The notes: generated by a model not told the origin, from the letters alone. 64,000 nucleotides of DNA from Billgrantia campisalis (GCF_022341425.1 NZ_JABFUC010000005.1:124001-188000), one strand, 5' to 3'; counted from the stretch's first letter, positions 43,187-57,423 are shown. Numbers and translations: made by a program.

Positions 43187-44041
43187 ATGTTGACGATTGC
43201 CCGCTGGCTGATGCGCGGAACCCCCTATGCCGCAGGCGGGGCCGCGATCGCCGCGATCGTTCCCTGGCTGTTCTGGTTCAGCGCCGCCGTGGCTGCCCTG
43301 GTGACCCTGCGTCGCGGGCTGGTGCCGACACTGCCGGTCATCGTCGCCGCGGCCCTGCCGGCCGGCTGGTGGTGGGTCCAGGGTGACGCCATTCCGCTGG
43401 CCAGTATCCTGCTGGTCACGCTGATGGCGGTGGTGCTGCGCGAGCGCATGCGCTGGAGCGAAGCGCTGATTGTCGGGGCCCTGGCCGGGGCGGTGATGAT
43501 CCAACTGGGGGTCTTCGTGCCGCCCGGCGGGACCGGGCCGCTGCTGGAGCAGCTGCGCCAGGGCTCGAGCGAGATCGATCGCCTGCTCACCGAGCTGACC
43601 CGACAGGGGTACGATGCCCAGGAGCTGGCCACGCTGCTGATCGGCGGCGTCACCGGCCTGGTGGTGCTGGTTGCCGCCGTGGCCTGCCTGGCGCTGGGGC
43701 GCAGCTGGCAGGCGGGGCTCTACAATCCCGGCGGCTTCCGGCAGGAGTTCCATGCGCTGCGCCTGTCGGGGCGTGAGTTCTTCCTGCTGGTGGCGCTGAT
43801 CGCGGTGGGCATGGTGCTGGGCATTCCCGCCCTGAGCATGCTGGCCTGGATCCCGCTGTTGGTGGCGGGCATCGCGCTGGTGCACGGCTTCATCGGAGCC
43901 AAGGGCATGAACGGGCTGTGGCTGATCGCCTTCTATCTGCTGCTGATCACCACCTGGCCCACGATACTGATCGTGCTGCTGGCGGCCTGCATTGACGTGT
44001 TCGTGGATTTCCGCGGCCGTCTGGCCTCCCGCAGCGACTGA
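43187..44041 (+). CDS. Conserved membrane protein between rpsR and rplI
   Basis: 284 residues with about eight hydrophobic helices and a hydrophilic loop at about 105-140 (QLRQGSSEIDRLLTELTRQGYD). It resembles the DUF2232/YybS-like membrane proteins found at this place in Pseudomonas and related genera, where the function is unknown. It lies 12 bases after rpsR and 15 before rplI, so it is part of the ribosomal-protein operon. Confidence 0.82.
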   Translation: MLTIARWLMRGTPYAAGGAAIAAIVPWLFWFSAAVAALVTLRRGLVPTLPVIVAAALPAGWWWVQGDAIPLASILLVTLMAVVLRERMRWSEALIVGALAGAVMIQLGVFVPPGGTGPLLEQLRQGSSEIDRLLTELTRQGYDAQELATLLIGGVTGLVVLVAAVACLALGRSWQAGLYNPGGFRQEFHALRLSGREFFLLVALIAVGMVLGIPALSMLAWIPLLVAGIALVHGFIGAKGMNGLWLIAFYLLLITTWPTILIVLLAACIDVFVDFRGRLASRSD

Positions 44042-44056
44042 CAAGAGGTTCACGAG

Positions 44057-44503
44057 ATGGAAGTCATTCTGCTCGACAAGATTGGCAAGCTGGGCGGCCT
44101 GGGCGACAAGGTCGCCGTCAAGCCCGGTTACGGCCGCAACTACCTGGTGCCCTACGGCCTGGCCGTACCGGCAACCCGCGAAAACACCGAGGCCTTCGAG
44201 GCCCAGCGCGCCGAACTCGAGGCCCATGCCGCCGAGCGCAAGGCCGAGGCCGAAGCGCGTGCCGCTCAGCTGGCCGAGATCGAGCTGTCGCTGGTGGCCA
44301 AGTCCGGCGATGAGGGTAAGCTGTTCGGTTCCATCGGTCCGCGCGACCTGGCCGAAGCGCTGGGCCAGGCCGGCATCGACGTCGCCAAGAGCGAAGTGCG
44401 CATGCCGGAAGGTCCGATCCGCCAGACCGGCGAATACGACATCGACCTGCACCTGCATGCCGAAGTCGACGCCACCGTGCGCGTGGTAGTCGTGGCCGAG
44501 TAA
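44057..44503 (+). CDS. rplI: 50S ribosomal protein bL9
   Basis: 148 residues, full length, starting [36 protein letters not shown], the classic L9 N-domain. The long connecting helix is rich in Ala and Glu, and the C-terminal domain ([15 protein letters not shown]) follows. Last gene of the operon, before a strong terminator. Confidence 0.98.
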   Translation: MEVILLDKIGKLGGLGDKVAVKPGYGRNYLVPYGLAVPATRENTEAFEAQRAELEAHAAERKAEAEARAAQLAEIELSLVAKSGDEGKLFGSIGPRDLAEALGQAGIDVAKSEVRMPEGPIRQTGEYDIDLHLHAEVDATVRVVVVAE

Positions 44504-44525
44504 GCGGCTTCGCCGCACGGGCGCC

Positions 44526-44563
44526 AGGGGCGCAGGGAGCCAGGCTTCCTGCGCCCCTTTTTT
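44526..44563 (+). terminator. Intrinsic terminator of the rpsF-rpsR-rplI operon
   Basis: GGGGCGCAGG pairs with CCTGCGCCCC, extended inward by a few pairs around a CCAGG loop, followed by T6. Confidence 0.92.
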
Positions 44564-44803
44564 GCGTTGAGGCTGCGGCCACTGGCGCCTTGGATGGCGC
44601 TGGACCCGGACGTATTCCCGGCCATACTGCAGGTAACGGGAGCTTGGGCGTGTCGCGATGCCGGGCTGCTGTTTCGATCTTTCCCCGCGGCCCGCCAGGG
44701 TCGCGGGGATTTTCCTTGGAGCCGCATGCGGCCATGGGGTGTCGCCGGGCGATAGGGTAGAATGAGCGCCGCTTAACTCTGCTGCCGAGGCCCACTGACC
44801 GCC
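44564..44803 (+). other. Intergenic region before dnaB
   Basis: About 240 bases without a gene. TAGAAT at 44758-44763 is a candidate -10 for dnaB about 40 bases before its start; no convincing -35 is seen. CCCCGCG...CGCGGGG arms around 44683-44708 form a small hairpin. Confidence 0.4.
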
Positions 44804-46192
44804 ATGAACGACACCGTCGAGTTGGATCAGGAAACCGCTGCCCTGAAGGTGCCGCCCCACTCGCTGGAGGCGGAGCAGTCGGTGCTGGGCGGCCTGATGC
44901 TCGACAACCAGGCCTGGGATAACGTGGCCGACCGCCTGGTGGCCGACGATTTCTATCGCTATGAGCACCGCCTGGTGTTCAACGTCATGATCGGCCTCGC
45001 CGAGGCCGGCCAGCCGCTGGACGTGGTGACCCTCTCTGAAGCCCTGGAGGGACGCGACCAGCTGGTGACGGTGGGCGGGCTTGCCTATCTTGCCGAGCTG
45101 GCACGCAACACCCCCTCGGCCAGCAATATCCGCGCCTATGCCGACATCGTTCGCGAACGCGCCACCCTGCGCAAGCTGATCCGCGCCGCCAGCCAGATCG
45201 CCGATGGCGCCTTTTCCCCTCAGGGGCGGCCCGCCGACGAACTGCTCGACGAGGCCGAGCGGCTGGTGTTCCAGATCAGCGAGGAGCGGCCCAAGTCGGG
45301 CGGTCCCGTCGGCATGAGCGAACTGCTGGCCAAAGCGGTGGACCGGATCGACGAGCTGTTCAACATGCAGGGCGAGATGACCGGGCTCTCCACCGGTTTT
45401 CGCGACCTGGACGAGATGACTTCCGGGCTTCAGCCCTCCGACCTGGTGATCATCGCCGGGCGTCCCTCCATGGGCAAGACCACCTTCGCCATGAACGTGG
45501 TGGAGCATGCGGTGATCGCCAGCGAGAAGCCGGTCATGGTGTTCTCCATGGAGATGCCCGCGGAGTCGCTGATGCTGCGCATGCTCTCGTCGCTGGGTCG
45601 CATCGACCAGACCCGGGTGCGCACCGGCCAGTTGGAGGACGAGGACTGGCCGCGCCTCACCTCGGCGGTCAATCTGCTCAAGGACAAGCAGCTGTTCATC
45701 GACGATACCGCGGCGCTGTCGCCCAACGAGATGCGTTCGCGCATTCGCCGGGTGGTCCGCGAGCACGGCAACCTGGCGCTGATCATGATCGACTATCTGC
45801 AGCTGATGCAGATCCCCGGTTTCTCCGAGAACCGCACCGGGGAGATCTCCGAGATCTCCCGCTCCCTCAAGGGCCTGGCCAAGGAGTTCGGCTGCCCGGT
45901 GGTGGCGCTCTCCCAGCTCAACCGCTCGCTGGAGCAGCGGCCCAACAAGCGGCCGGTGATGTCGGACCTGCGTGAGTCCGGCGCCATCGAGCAGGACGCC
46001 GACATCATTACCTTCGTCTATCGTGACGAGGTCTACAATCCGGATAACCCTGACAATCAGGGCCTGGCCGAGCTGATCATCGGTAAACAGCGTAACGGCC
46101 CCATCGGCACGGTGCACATGGCTTTCATCGGCAAGTACACCCGCTTCGAGGATCTGGCGCCGGACAGCTACGGCGACTCCTTCGGCGACTGA
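44804..46192 (+). CDS. dnaB: Replicative DNA helicase DnaB
   Basis: 462-residue hexameric helicase that unwinds DNA ahead of the replication fork. The N-terminal DnaB domain starts VPPHSLEAEQSVLGGLMLDN. The RecA-like motor has Walker A GRPSMGKTTFA (about 217-227), Walker B LIMIDYLQLM, and the H4-type loop SQLNRSLEQRPNKRPVMSDLRESGAIEQDAD. No intein or insertion. It stands alone, as often found after rplI. Confidence 0.98.
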   Translation: MNDTVELDQETAALKVPPHSLEAEQSVLGGLMLDNQAWDNVADRLVADDFYRYEHRLVFNVMIGLAEAGQPLDVVTLSEALEGRDQLVTVGGLAYLAELARNTPSASNIRAYADIVRERATLRKLIRAASQIADGAFSPQGRPADELLDEAERLVFQISEERPKSGGPVGMSELLAKAVDRIDELFNMQGEMTGLSTGFRDLDEMTSGLQPSDLVIIAGRPSMGKTTFAMNVVEHAVIASEKPVMVFSMEMPAESLMLRMLSSLGRIDQTRVRTGQLEDEDWPRLTSAVNLLKDKQLFIDDTAALSPNEMRSRIRRVVREHGNLALIMIDYLQLMQIPGFSENRTGEISEISRSLKGLAKEFGCPVVALSQLNRSLEQRPNKRPVMSDLRESGAIEQDADIITFVYRDEVYNPDNPDNQGLAELIIGKQRNGPIGTVHMAFIGKYTRFEDLAPDSYGDSFGD

Positions 46193-46272
46193 CGGCTCGG
46201 CGGCACTTGAGCCTGGAGGCGGGCACCGTATAATGCCGACCCCCCCTGACTGATCACCCCGAAGGAGGCAGC

Positions 46273-46566
46273 ATGGCAGGCGGATTTCGGCGCGGTAAGC
46301 GCCAGCGTACCCCCAAGCTCGAGGCGCGCGGCGAGCTGCAATCGCTGGAGCGGGAGGGGCCCTTCAAGGAGTGGCTGGGCATGCCCGACCTCTACCGCTT
46401 CCACCTGGTGGTCGACGGCGAAGCCTACAGCTACCAGACCGAAGAGGCCGAACTGGGCGTTGCAGTCGGTGACCGTGTGGTGTTTCGCTACAAGGAGACC
46501 AAGGCCGGCAACTGGGTCGACCGCAACTCCCTGGCCAAGGCCATCGACCCCAGCAGCTATCAGTAA
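46273..46566 (+). CDS. Small conserved protein of unknown function
   Basis: 97 residues with GGAGG before the ATG. A basic N-terminus (MAGGFRRGKRQRTPK) is followed by an alpha/beta segment (DLYRFHLVVDGEAYSYQTEEAELGVAVGDRVVFRYKET) that may be a small beta-barrel of the cold-shock or OB type. I do not recognise it. It could bind nucleic acid, judging by charge alone. A hairpin follows. Confidence 0.7.
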   Translation: MAGGFRRGKRQRTPKLEARGELQSLEREGPFKEWLGMPDLYRFHLVVDGEAYSYQTEEAELGVAVGDRVVFRYKETKAGNWVDRNSLAKAIDPSSYQ

Positions 46567-46642
46567 CAGAGTGTCAACGCAGGAACCCTAAGTATGCCGG
46601 GCGGTCACAGTGTCGAAATGGCACGTTAATGCAGCTGTCATC

Positions 46643-46670
46643 GGGCACAGTCAGGCTGTGCCCACTTTGT
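46643..46670 (+). terminator. Possible terminator after the 97-residue gene
   Basis: GGGCACAG/CTGTGCCC stem with a TCAGG loop, followed by ACTTTGT. The stem is good and the T-run short. Confidence 0.5.
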
Positions 46671-46710
46671 ATGCATCTGACGTCAGACTATCGGTCACTG
46701 GGAGGGAAAC

Positions 46711-47013
46711 ATGGAATACGATGACCTCAAGGCCTTCGCGGCGCGCCACGACAATTTCGAAATTCGTGTCATCACCCATAGCGGCAGCCACTGCTATCAG
46801 GTGGAACTGGAAGACGTGGAGGGGGCGCGTCATATGCTGAGCCGGCGCGGCAAGCCGATGGTGTTCCGCTCGCTCGAGGATGTCTACCTGGAGCTCAAGC
46901 GTGCCGGTATCCACCGCGCCTACCTCGTGCAGCACGTGCCCGAGGACGAGGTGATCGGCCGCGATGCCCACTATCGGGATCCACTGACGTCGCGGGTGCC
47001 GCTGGTGTTCTGA
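46711..47013 (+). CDS. Small conserved protein, probably DUF6482 family
   Basis: 100 residues, GGGAGG before the ATG. Sequence features such as FEIRVITHSGSHCYQVELED and PMVFRSLEDVYLELKRAGIHRAYLVQ are typical of a small family in halophilic and pseudomonad gammaproteobacteria. No catalytic motif, signal peptide or membrane helix. Function unknown; family name given with reserve. Confidence 0.72.
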   Translation: MEYDDLKAFAARHDNFEIRVITHSGSHCYQVELEDVEGARHMLSRRGKPMVFRSLEDVYLELKRAGIHRAYLVQHVPEDEVIGRDAHYRDPLTSRVPLVF

Positions 47014-47063
47014 AACGCGGCCTGTCCTTAACCTATACAGAATTATCGATTAGTACAGTTTTT

Positions 47064-47092
47064 CTGTCAGCGAGGCGTGATGCTGGTAAACT
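47064..47092 (+). promoter_or_regulatory. Candidate sigma-70 promoter of hemH
   Basis: CTGTCA, a 17-base spacer and TAAACT, giving a leader of about 34 bases. Each hexamer matches four of six. Confidence 0.45.
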
Positions 47093-47132
47093 GCCCGGCG
47101 TTGCCCGTCGAAGATCAGAAGGAAGGCCTCGC

Positions 47133-48206
47133 ATGACAGTTGACAACGCGCCGCACGACAGCCCGGATAGTCGTCGTCCCCAGCACGCCCCAGCCGACCA
47201 CCCCGGGGTGGCGACGCGCAAGGTGGGGGTGGTACTGGCCAATCTGGGCACGCCGGATGCCACCGACTACTGGTCCATGCGCCGCTATCTCAACGAGTTT
47301 CTCTCCGACAAGCGGGTGGTCGACTATCCCAACTGGAAGTGGCAGCCGCTGCTGCAGCTGATCATACTCACCAAGCGACCGTTCAGCTCCGGGGCAGCCT
47401 ATCGCGGCATCTGGAACACCGAGCAGGACGAGAGTCCGCTGCTCACCATTACCCGCGACCAGACCCGCAAGGTCGCCGAGGGGCTCTACGAGCAGTTCGG
47501 TGACCAGGTGGTGGTGGACTTCTGCATGCGCTACGGCAACCCCTCCACCGACAGCGTGCTCAGGCGCATGCAGCAGCAGGGCTGCGAGAAGATCCTGTTC
47601 TTCCCGCTCTACCCCCAGTACGCCTCGCCGACCACCGCCACCGCCAACGACCAGGCCTTCCGCACCTTGATGAAACTCAAGTGGCAGCCGGCGTTTCGCA
47701 CCGTGCCGGCCTACTTCGAGGAGCCGCACTATATCGAGGCCCTGGCCAATTCGGTGCGCGAGTCCTACGCGGCGGCCGCCACCCGTCCCGAGGTGCTGGT
47801 GGCCTCCTATCACGGGGTGCCCAAGCGCTATCTGCTGGAGGGCGACCCCTACCACTGCCAGTGTCAGAAGACCACGCGGCTGCTCAAGGAGCGCCTGGGC
47901 TGGGGCGACGATGCTATCGTCACCGCCTTCCAGTCGCAGTTCGGTCCCGAGGAGTGGGTGGGGCCCGCCACCGTCGAGCACGTGGCCGAGCTGGCCCGCC
48001 AGGGCAAGAAGCACATCGCGGTGGTGTCGCCGGCCTTCTCCGCCGACTGCGTGGAGACCCTCGAGGAGATCGAGGAGGAGATTCGCGATGCCTTCCTCGA
48101 GGCGGGCGGCGAGACCTTTACCTATGTGCCCTGCCTGAACGACCGCGAGGATCACATTCAGGCGCTGTTGACGGTGATTCGCCGCGAACTCTCGGGCTGG
48201 TGCTGA
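47133..48206 (+). CDS. hemH: Ferrochelatase
   Basis: 357-residue enzyme that inserts Fe2+ into protoporphyrin IX, the last step of heme b synthesis. Family stretches are VVLANLGTPDATDYWSMRRYLNEFLSD, MRYGNPS, FFPLYPQYASPTT, ASYHGVPKRYLLEGDPYHCQC with the metal-binding histidine, and the glutamate segment SPAFSADCVETLEEI. A hydrophilic leader of about 30 residues precedes the core. GAAGGAAGG precedes the ATG. It feeds heme to the oxidase encoded at the start of the window. Confidence 0.96.
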   Translation: MTVDNAPHDSPDSRRPQHAPADHPGVATRKVGVVLANLGTPDATDYWSMRRYLNEFLSDKRVVDYPNWKWQPLLQLIILTKRPFSSGAAYRGIWNTEQDESPLLTITRDQTRKVAEGLYEQFGDQVVVDFCMRYGNPSTDSVLRRMQQQGCEKILFFPLYPQYASPTTATANDQAFRTLMKLKWQPAFRTVPAYFEEPHYIEALANSVRESYAAAATRPEVLVASYHGVPKRYLLEGDPYHCQCQKTTRLLKERLGWGDDAIVTAFQSQFGPEEWVGPATVEHVAELARQGKKHIAVVSPAFSADCVETLEEIEEEIRDAFLEAGGETFTYVPCLNDREDHIQALLTVIRRELSGWC

Positions 48207-48231
48207 CGGCTCCTGTCATGCCCGCTGGAAC

Positions 48232-48267
48232 GCAACAGGCTGCCCTCAAGGCAGCCTGTTGCATTTT
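48232..48267. terminator. Intrinsic terminator between hemH and the mrp operon 2
   Basis: 13-base-pair stem GCAACAGGCTGCC with CTCAA loop, followed by ATTTT on the + strand. It also lies just past the minus-strand mrpG stop and may act on both. Confidence 0.9.
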
Positions 48268-48275
48268 GGGGCCGG

Positions 48276-48710
48276 CTAGCGGCGCAGCCGCGAGCGCTTG
48301 GCCTTGCGGTGCTTCCAGGGGTGCTTGGCACGGGCCGGGCGCGCCACCCGGCTCTGGCCGACATCTTCGTCGCGGAACTCCGGGACCGAGCCGCGGGTGC
48401 CGGTAAAGAAGCGCAGGTGCATGTGCAGGCCGGTCTTGGCCAGCATGTGGCCGGTCACCGGGGCGGTGATGAACAGAAACAGGGTGATCAGCAGCTCCTG
48501 GACGTGCAGCTCGCGCTGGGTGACCGTGAAGTAGAGCATCGAGGCGATCAGGATGCAGCCGATGCCCAGGGTGGTGCCCTTGGTGGGACCGTGCAGACGC
48601 ATGAAGAAGTCCTTGAACTGCAGCATGCCCAGCGAGCCGGTGAAGGCGAAGACGCCGCCGGCGATCAGCAGGAAGGCGATGACGCCCTCGACGATGACGT
48701 AGAAGGTCAT
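48276..48710 (-). CDS. mrpG: Mrp-type antiporter subunit G (operon 2)
   Basis: 144 residues with three helices and the core GVFAFTGSLGMLQFKDFFMRLHGPTKGTTLGIGCILIAS, the MrpG/PhaG pattern. The C-terminal 40 residues form an unusually long, very basic tail (KHPWKHRKAKRSRLRR) on the hydrophilic side. Last gene of the minus-strand operon; ten bases separate it from mrpF. Confidence 0.92.
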   Translation of the reverse strand: MTFYVIVEGVIAFLLIAGGVFAFTGSLGMLQFKDFFMRLHGPTKGTTLGIGCILIASMLYFTVTQRELHVQELLITLFLFITAPVTGHMLAKTGLHMHLRFFTGTRGSVPEFRDEDVGQSRVARPARAKHPWKHRKAKRSRLRR

Positions 48711-48720
48711 GGGAGCTTCC

Positions 48721-48990
48721 TCACTCGATGATATCGCCGCGCAGCAGGTAGCGGCAGATGGCCATGGTGCTGACGAAGCCCAGCATGGCGATCAGGATGG
48801 CCGCCTCGAAGTAGGTCTTGGTGTTGAGCCACAGCCCCAGCATCACGATCAGCGCAATGCTGTTGACGTAGAGGGTGTCCAGGGCCAGCAGCCGGTCGGG
48901 AATGTCCGGGCCGATGGCGAGCCGGTAGACGTTCATCGACATGGCCAGCACGATCAGCGTCAGGCTGATCATCAGCGCGGTGTCTAGCAT
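48721..48990 (-). CDS. mrpF: Mrp-type antiporter subunit F (operon 2)
   Basis: 89 residues, three helices, with YRLAIGPDIPDRLLALDTLYVNSIALIVMLG...YFEAAILIAMLGFVSTMAICRYLLRG, a clear MrpF/PhaF. Its start overlaps the mrpE end by seven bases. Confidence 0.93.
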   Translation of the reverse strand: MLDTALMISLTLIVLAMSMNVYRLAIGPDIPDRLLALDTLYVNSIALIVMLGLWLNTKTYFEAAILIAMLGFVSTMAICRYLLRGDIIE

Positions 48991-49481
48991 TCGAAGATCT
49001 CCTTGAGCGGCCGCTCATAGCGTTCGTGGATCTCGCGAATCAACGCCTGCTCGTCGCTCATGTCCAGGGCGTGGATCAGCAGCGAGGAGCCGTCCAGGCG
49101 GATATTGGTGGAGACCGTGCCCGGCGTCATGGTGATGGTGTTGGCCAGCAGGGTGATCGCCAGCCGGTCCTTGACCTGCAGCGGGTATTCGATGAAGCCG
49201 GGGTGCGGCTCGCGCTTGGGCAGCAGGATCAACAGGCTGACCTGCACGTTGGCCTTGACGATATCGAACAGCACCACCAGGACGAACCAGGCCAGCTTGA
49301 TCGGGTGCTTGACCTGGGGCAGAGGCTCCCAGAAGCGCTGGGTGAGCAGCGGTATTCCCACCGCCAGGAAAGCCCCCAGCAGCAGCTGGCCGGGGGCGAG
49401 GCTGCGTACCATCAGCAGCCAAACCACCAGCAGCACCAGCGACAGGGTGGGGGTAGGTAGGTAGCGTCCCAGGGCTCTCAT
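48984..49481 (-). CDS. mrpE: Mrp-type antiporter subunit E (operon 2)
   Basis: 165 residues from the ATG at 49481, four bases inside the end of mrpD; upstream codons in the frame are a shadow of mrpD. Two helices, then LAWFVLVVLFDIVKANVQVSLLIL and the motif LANTITMTPGTVSTNIR. Typical MrpE/PhaE. Confidence 0.92.
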   Translation of the reverse strand: MRALGRYLPTPTLSLVLLVVWLLMVRSLAPGQLLLGAFLAVGIPLLTQRFWEPLPQVKHPIKLAWFVLVVLFDIVKANVQVSLLILLPKREPHPGFIEYPLQVKDRLAITLLANTITMTPGTVSTNIRLDGSSLLIHALDMSDEQALIREIHERYERPLKEIFEC

Positions 49482-51019
49482 GGTGCCTCCCCGTTGATCT
49501 CGTGGAAGGTGGCCGCTTGCGCGGCGGATGGCTCGCCGAACAGCTGCACGATCGGCTGCTGCGGGTCGGCGAGCTGCTGGGCGGTGGCCTGGGTGTAGGC
49601 GCTGATCGGTCCGCCAAAGGCGACCAGCACGGGGGCGCTGGCCAGTAGCCAGACCACCCCGGCGAGCTGGGCGCGACTGACCTTGCCGGTGGCCACCTCG
49701 CCCTTGTAGCTGGCCCAGAAGAACACCGAGCCAGCCCGCGACATGGCGATCAGCGCGCACAGCCCGGCCAGCAGCAGCAGCGGCCAGAGCCACAGCCGGG
49801 CGCTGCCCTCGGTGGCCTGCATCAGCAAGAGCTTGCCCAGCGAGCCGGCCAGCGGCGGCAAGCCGGCCACCCCCACCGCGGCGACCAGAAACAAGCCGCC
49901 GAGCAGGAAGCGCTGGTGCAGCCGGCGGGCGCGCACCAGGCGGGTGCCCGCCTTGCCGCGCTGCTGGCCTAGCAGTTCGGCGATCAAAAACAGTGCGCCG
50001 CAGATCAGGGTAGTGTGGGGCAGGTAGTAGAGCAGGGCGGTGGTGGCCGCCGGGGTGCCCAGGGCGGTGCCGGCGAGCAGGGTGCCCACCGACACCAGCA
50101 CCAGATAGGCGATCAGCGGACGCAGGTCGCGGGCCGCGAGCACGCCCACGGCGGCCAGCACGATGGTGGCCAGCCCCGACCACCACAGCCAGGCCTCGAT
50201 CGCCGCCGCGGCCGGGCTGTCGACGAAGATCAGCGACTGCACCCGCAGGATGGCGTAGAGCCCCACCTTGGTCATGATGGCAAACAGCGCCGCCACCGGC
50301 GCCGGGGCCGAGGCGTAGGTGCGCGGCAGCCAGAAGTAGAGCGGCAGCAGCGCCGCCTTGAGACTGAACACCACGATCAGCAGCAGCGCACCGGCGGTGA
50401 CCAGGGCCGCCTGGTCACCGGACATGGCGGCGATGCGCCGCGCCATGTCGGCCATGTTGAGCGTGCCGGTGGCGCCGTAGAGCACCCCCAGCGCCACCAG
50501 GAACAGCGCCGAGCCGGCCACGTTGAGGATCACGTAGTGCAGGCCGGCGGCGATCCGCGCCTTGCCGCCGCCGTGCATCAGCAGCGCATAGGAGGCGAGC
50601 AGCAGGATCTCGAAGAACACGAAGAGGTTGAACAGATCGCCGGTCAAAAAGGCGCCGTTGAGCCCCACCAGCTGCAGCTGGAAGAGGCCGTGGAAGTGGC
50701 TGCCCCGCGTATCGTCGCCGGCGCAGGCGAACAGCACGCAGCCCAGCGCCAGCGTGGCGGTCAGGGTCAGCATCAGCGCCGAGAGCCGGTCGAGCATCAG
50801 CACGATGCCGAACGGCGCCTCCCAGTTGCCCAGGGCATAGAAAGCGAGTTCCCCGCCGGCGGCCCGCTTGAGCAGCAGCAGGCTGATCACCAGCAGGGCG
50901 ACGGTGAGCGCAACGCTGATGCGTCGGTGTGTGGTATCCGAGGCCTTGCCGGCCAGCAGCAGACCCAGGGCGCCGACCAGCGGCAGCAGGATGGGCAGGG
51001 CAATCAGGTGTTGAGGCAT
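49478..51019 (-). CDS. mrpD: Mrp-type antiporter subunit D (operon 2)
   Basis: 513 residues, about fourteen helices, proton-conducting NuoL/M/N type. The helix-5 glutamate is in FNLFVFFEILLLASYALLMHGG; the lysine/proline region is FSLKAALLPLYFWLPRTYASAPAPVAALFAIMTKVG. It overlaps mrpC by one base and mrpE by four. Confidence 0.94.
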   Translation of the reverse strand: MPQHLIALPILLPLVGALGLLLAGKASDTTHRRISVALTVALLVISLLLLKRAAGGELAFYALGNWEAPFGIVLMLDRLSALMLTLTATLALGCVLFACAGDDTRGSHFHGLFQLQLVGLNGAFLTGDLFNLFVFFEILLLASYALLMHGGGKARIAAGLHYVILNVAGSALFLVALGVLYGATGTLNMADMARRIAAMSGDQAALVTAGALLLIVVFSLKAALLPLYFWLPRTYASAPAPVAALFAIMTKVGLYAILRVQSLIFVDSPAAAAIEAWLWWSGLATIVLAAVGVLAARDLRPLIAYLVLVSVGTLLAGTALGTPAATTALLYYLPHTTLICGALFLIAELLGQQRGKAGTRLVRARRLHQRFLLGGLFLVAAVGVAGLPPLAGSLGKLLLMQATEGSARLWLWPLLLLAGLCALIAMSRAGSVFFWASYKGEVATGKVSRAQLAGVVWLLASAPVLVAFGGPISAYTQATAQQLADPQQPIVQLFGEPSAAQAATFHEINGEAP

Positions 51020-51359
51020 CAGCGCGCATCCCCCTCTTCGCCCTGCTGGCCGTCGACGTGATCGGAGCCGAGCTCACTGCGTGCGCGGATCGCCAGGATC
51101 ACCACGAAGGCGGTCATGGCGAAGCCGATGACGATGGCGGTAAGCACCAGCGCCTGGGGCAGCGGGTCGGTAGGAGTGAGCGACTCCCCGATCACCGCCG
51201 CGGCGTGGGTGTTGAGGCCGCCGGTGGAGAACAGGAAGAGGTTGACCGCATAGCCCAGCATCGCCAGGCCGATGATGACGGGGAAGGTGCGGCCGCGCAG
51301 CAGCAGGTAGATACCGCTGGCGGTGAGCACGCCGACGACCAGCGAGAACAGGGCTTCCA

Positions 51360-51363
<4 letters not shown>
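51019..51363 (-). CDS. mrpC: Mrp-type antiporter subunit C (operon 2)
   Basis: 114 residues, three helices, NuoK-like. Core stretches: [30 protein letters not shown] and [25 protein letters not shown]. It overlaps mrpA by four bases. Confidence 0.94.
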
Positions 51364-54185
<2,822 letters not shown>

Positions 54186-54665
54186 TCTGACGGCGGCTAG
54201 GGTGGTGTCTGCGCCACGCTTGGGTCATGGTGTCGTGGCGTTCGATGCACCCGGATACCACACAGAGGCTCATCGGGATTGGCGGCGATCGATGGATCGC
54301 GCGGCTGGCGAGCGGTGGGCCTATATGAAGAAACGGCGGAAAATCGCTATACTATCAGGCCGTTTCATCGACGGGCCGGTATTTTCGGTGGCCAGCTCGG
54401 CGCAAAGTTTATCGACTTTGCAGTGCAATATACAGCCCGAAAAAATCCACTATGGTCATTCTTTGGGCGTAGGCCAACGGGTGGGGATGGCGGCCGGGAA
54501 GCCCTAATGCGTATCTCAATGCCTTGCCCATGGTCAGGCGATCGAACGCAAGATGCAGGGCAAAACAGCAGGAGAGAGGACAATGCCAAGGGACATCGGG
54601 CGGGTACGAGACGCCATGCCGCGGGCAACTGTTGACCGGATAATCGACCAGAAGAGAGCTGCAAG
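54186..54665. promoter_or_regulatory. Divergent control region of the two canonical mrp operons
   Basis: 480 bases between divergent mrpA genes. AT-richer in the middle (54320-54480), with TATACT at 54348-54353 as a candidate -10 without a good -35. It contains a seven-base inverted repeat at 54402-54421 and, near its right end, a short open frame. The region is large enough for two promoters and an operator between them; no regulator gene lies nearby. Confidence 0.55.
54402..54421. repeat. Inverted repeat, possible operator
   Basis: Perfect dyad GCAAAGT-N6-ACTTTGC in the AT-rich centre of the divergent mrp control region, about equally placed for both operons. No U-tract follows, so an operator fits better than a terminator. 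The binding protein is unknown. Confidence 0.5.

Positions 54666-54675
<10 letters not shown>
54583..54675 (+). CDS. Possible 30-codon leader peptide overlapping mrpA
   Basis: An ATG with an AGGAGAGAGGA ribosome site opens a 30-codon frame (MPRDIGRVRDAMPRATVDR..., ending RCN). Its TAG lies ten bases inside mrpA in another frame. The mrpA start itself has only a weak purine stretch (AGAAGAGAG) upstream. Ribosomes finishing the leader would stop next to the mrpA start, which suggests translational coupling. The peptide is basic and may matter only through its translation. Confidence 0.4.
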
Positions 54676-56991
<2,316 letters not shown>

Positions 56992-56999
<8 letters not shown>

Positions 57000-57423
57000 G
57001 TCCGGTACCCTGATACTGCACACCGCAGCGCGCATCCTGATGCCGCTGCAGCTGCTGTTCTCGGTGTTTCTGCTGCTGCGCGGCCACGATGAGCCGGGCG
57101 GCGGCTTCATCGCCGGCCTGGTGGCCGCCGGCGCCTTCACGCTCTACCTGTTCGCCTTCGGCGTCAGCGCCACCCGTGACGTGCTGCGCATGGTCGACCC
57201 GCGCGATCTGATCGGGATGGGGCTGCTGCTGGGCATGATCTCGGTGTTTCCCGCCTGGTTCGTGGACCAGCCCTTCCTGACCGCCCAGTGGTGGGAGGTG
57301 CCGGGCATCGACTTCAAGGCTTCGACGCCGCTGATTTTCGATATCGGCGTCTACCTGGCGGTGCTCGGCTCGGTGCTGGCCATGGTCATGACGCTGATGG
57401 AGGTGGACAAGGATGAACCCTGA
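56992..57423 (+). CDS. mrpB: Mrp-type antiporter subunit B (operon 3)
   Basis: 143 residues, four helices, with the MnhB motif [28 protein letters not shown]. It overlaps mrpA by eight bases. A 45-base gap with AGGGAGG before mrpC is the widest in the operon. Confidence 0.94.

Noticed and set aside
43130..46117. Very long minus-strand open frame opposite rpsR-rplI-dnaB
   Set aside because: It is a high-GC antisense shadow; the plus strand encodes clear ribosomal proteins and DnaB, and its sequence is low-complexity His/Gln/Arg-rich.
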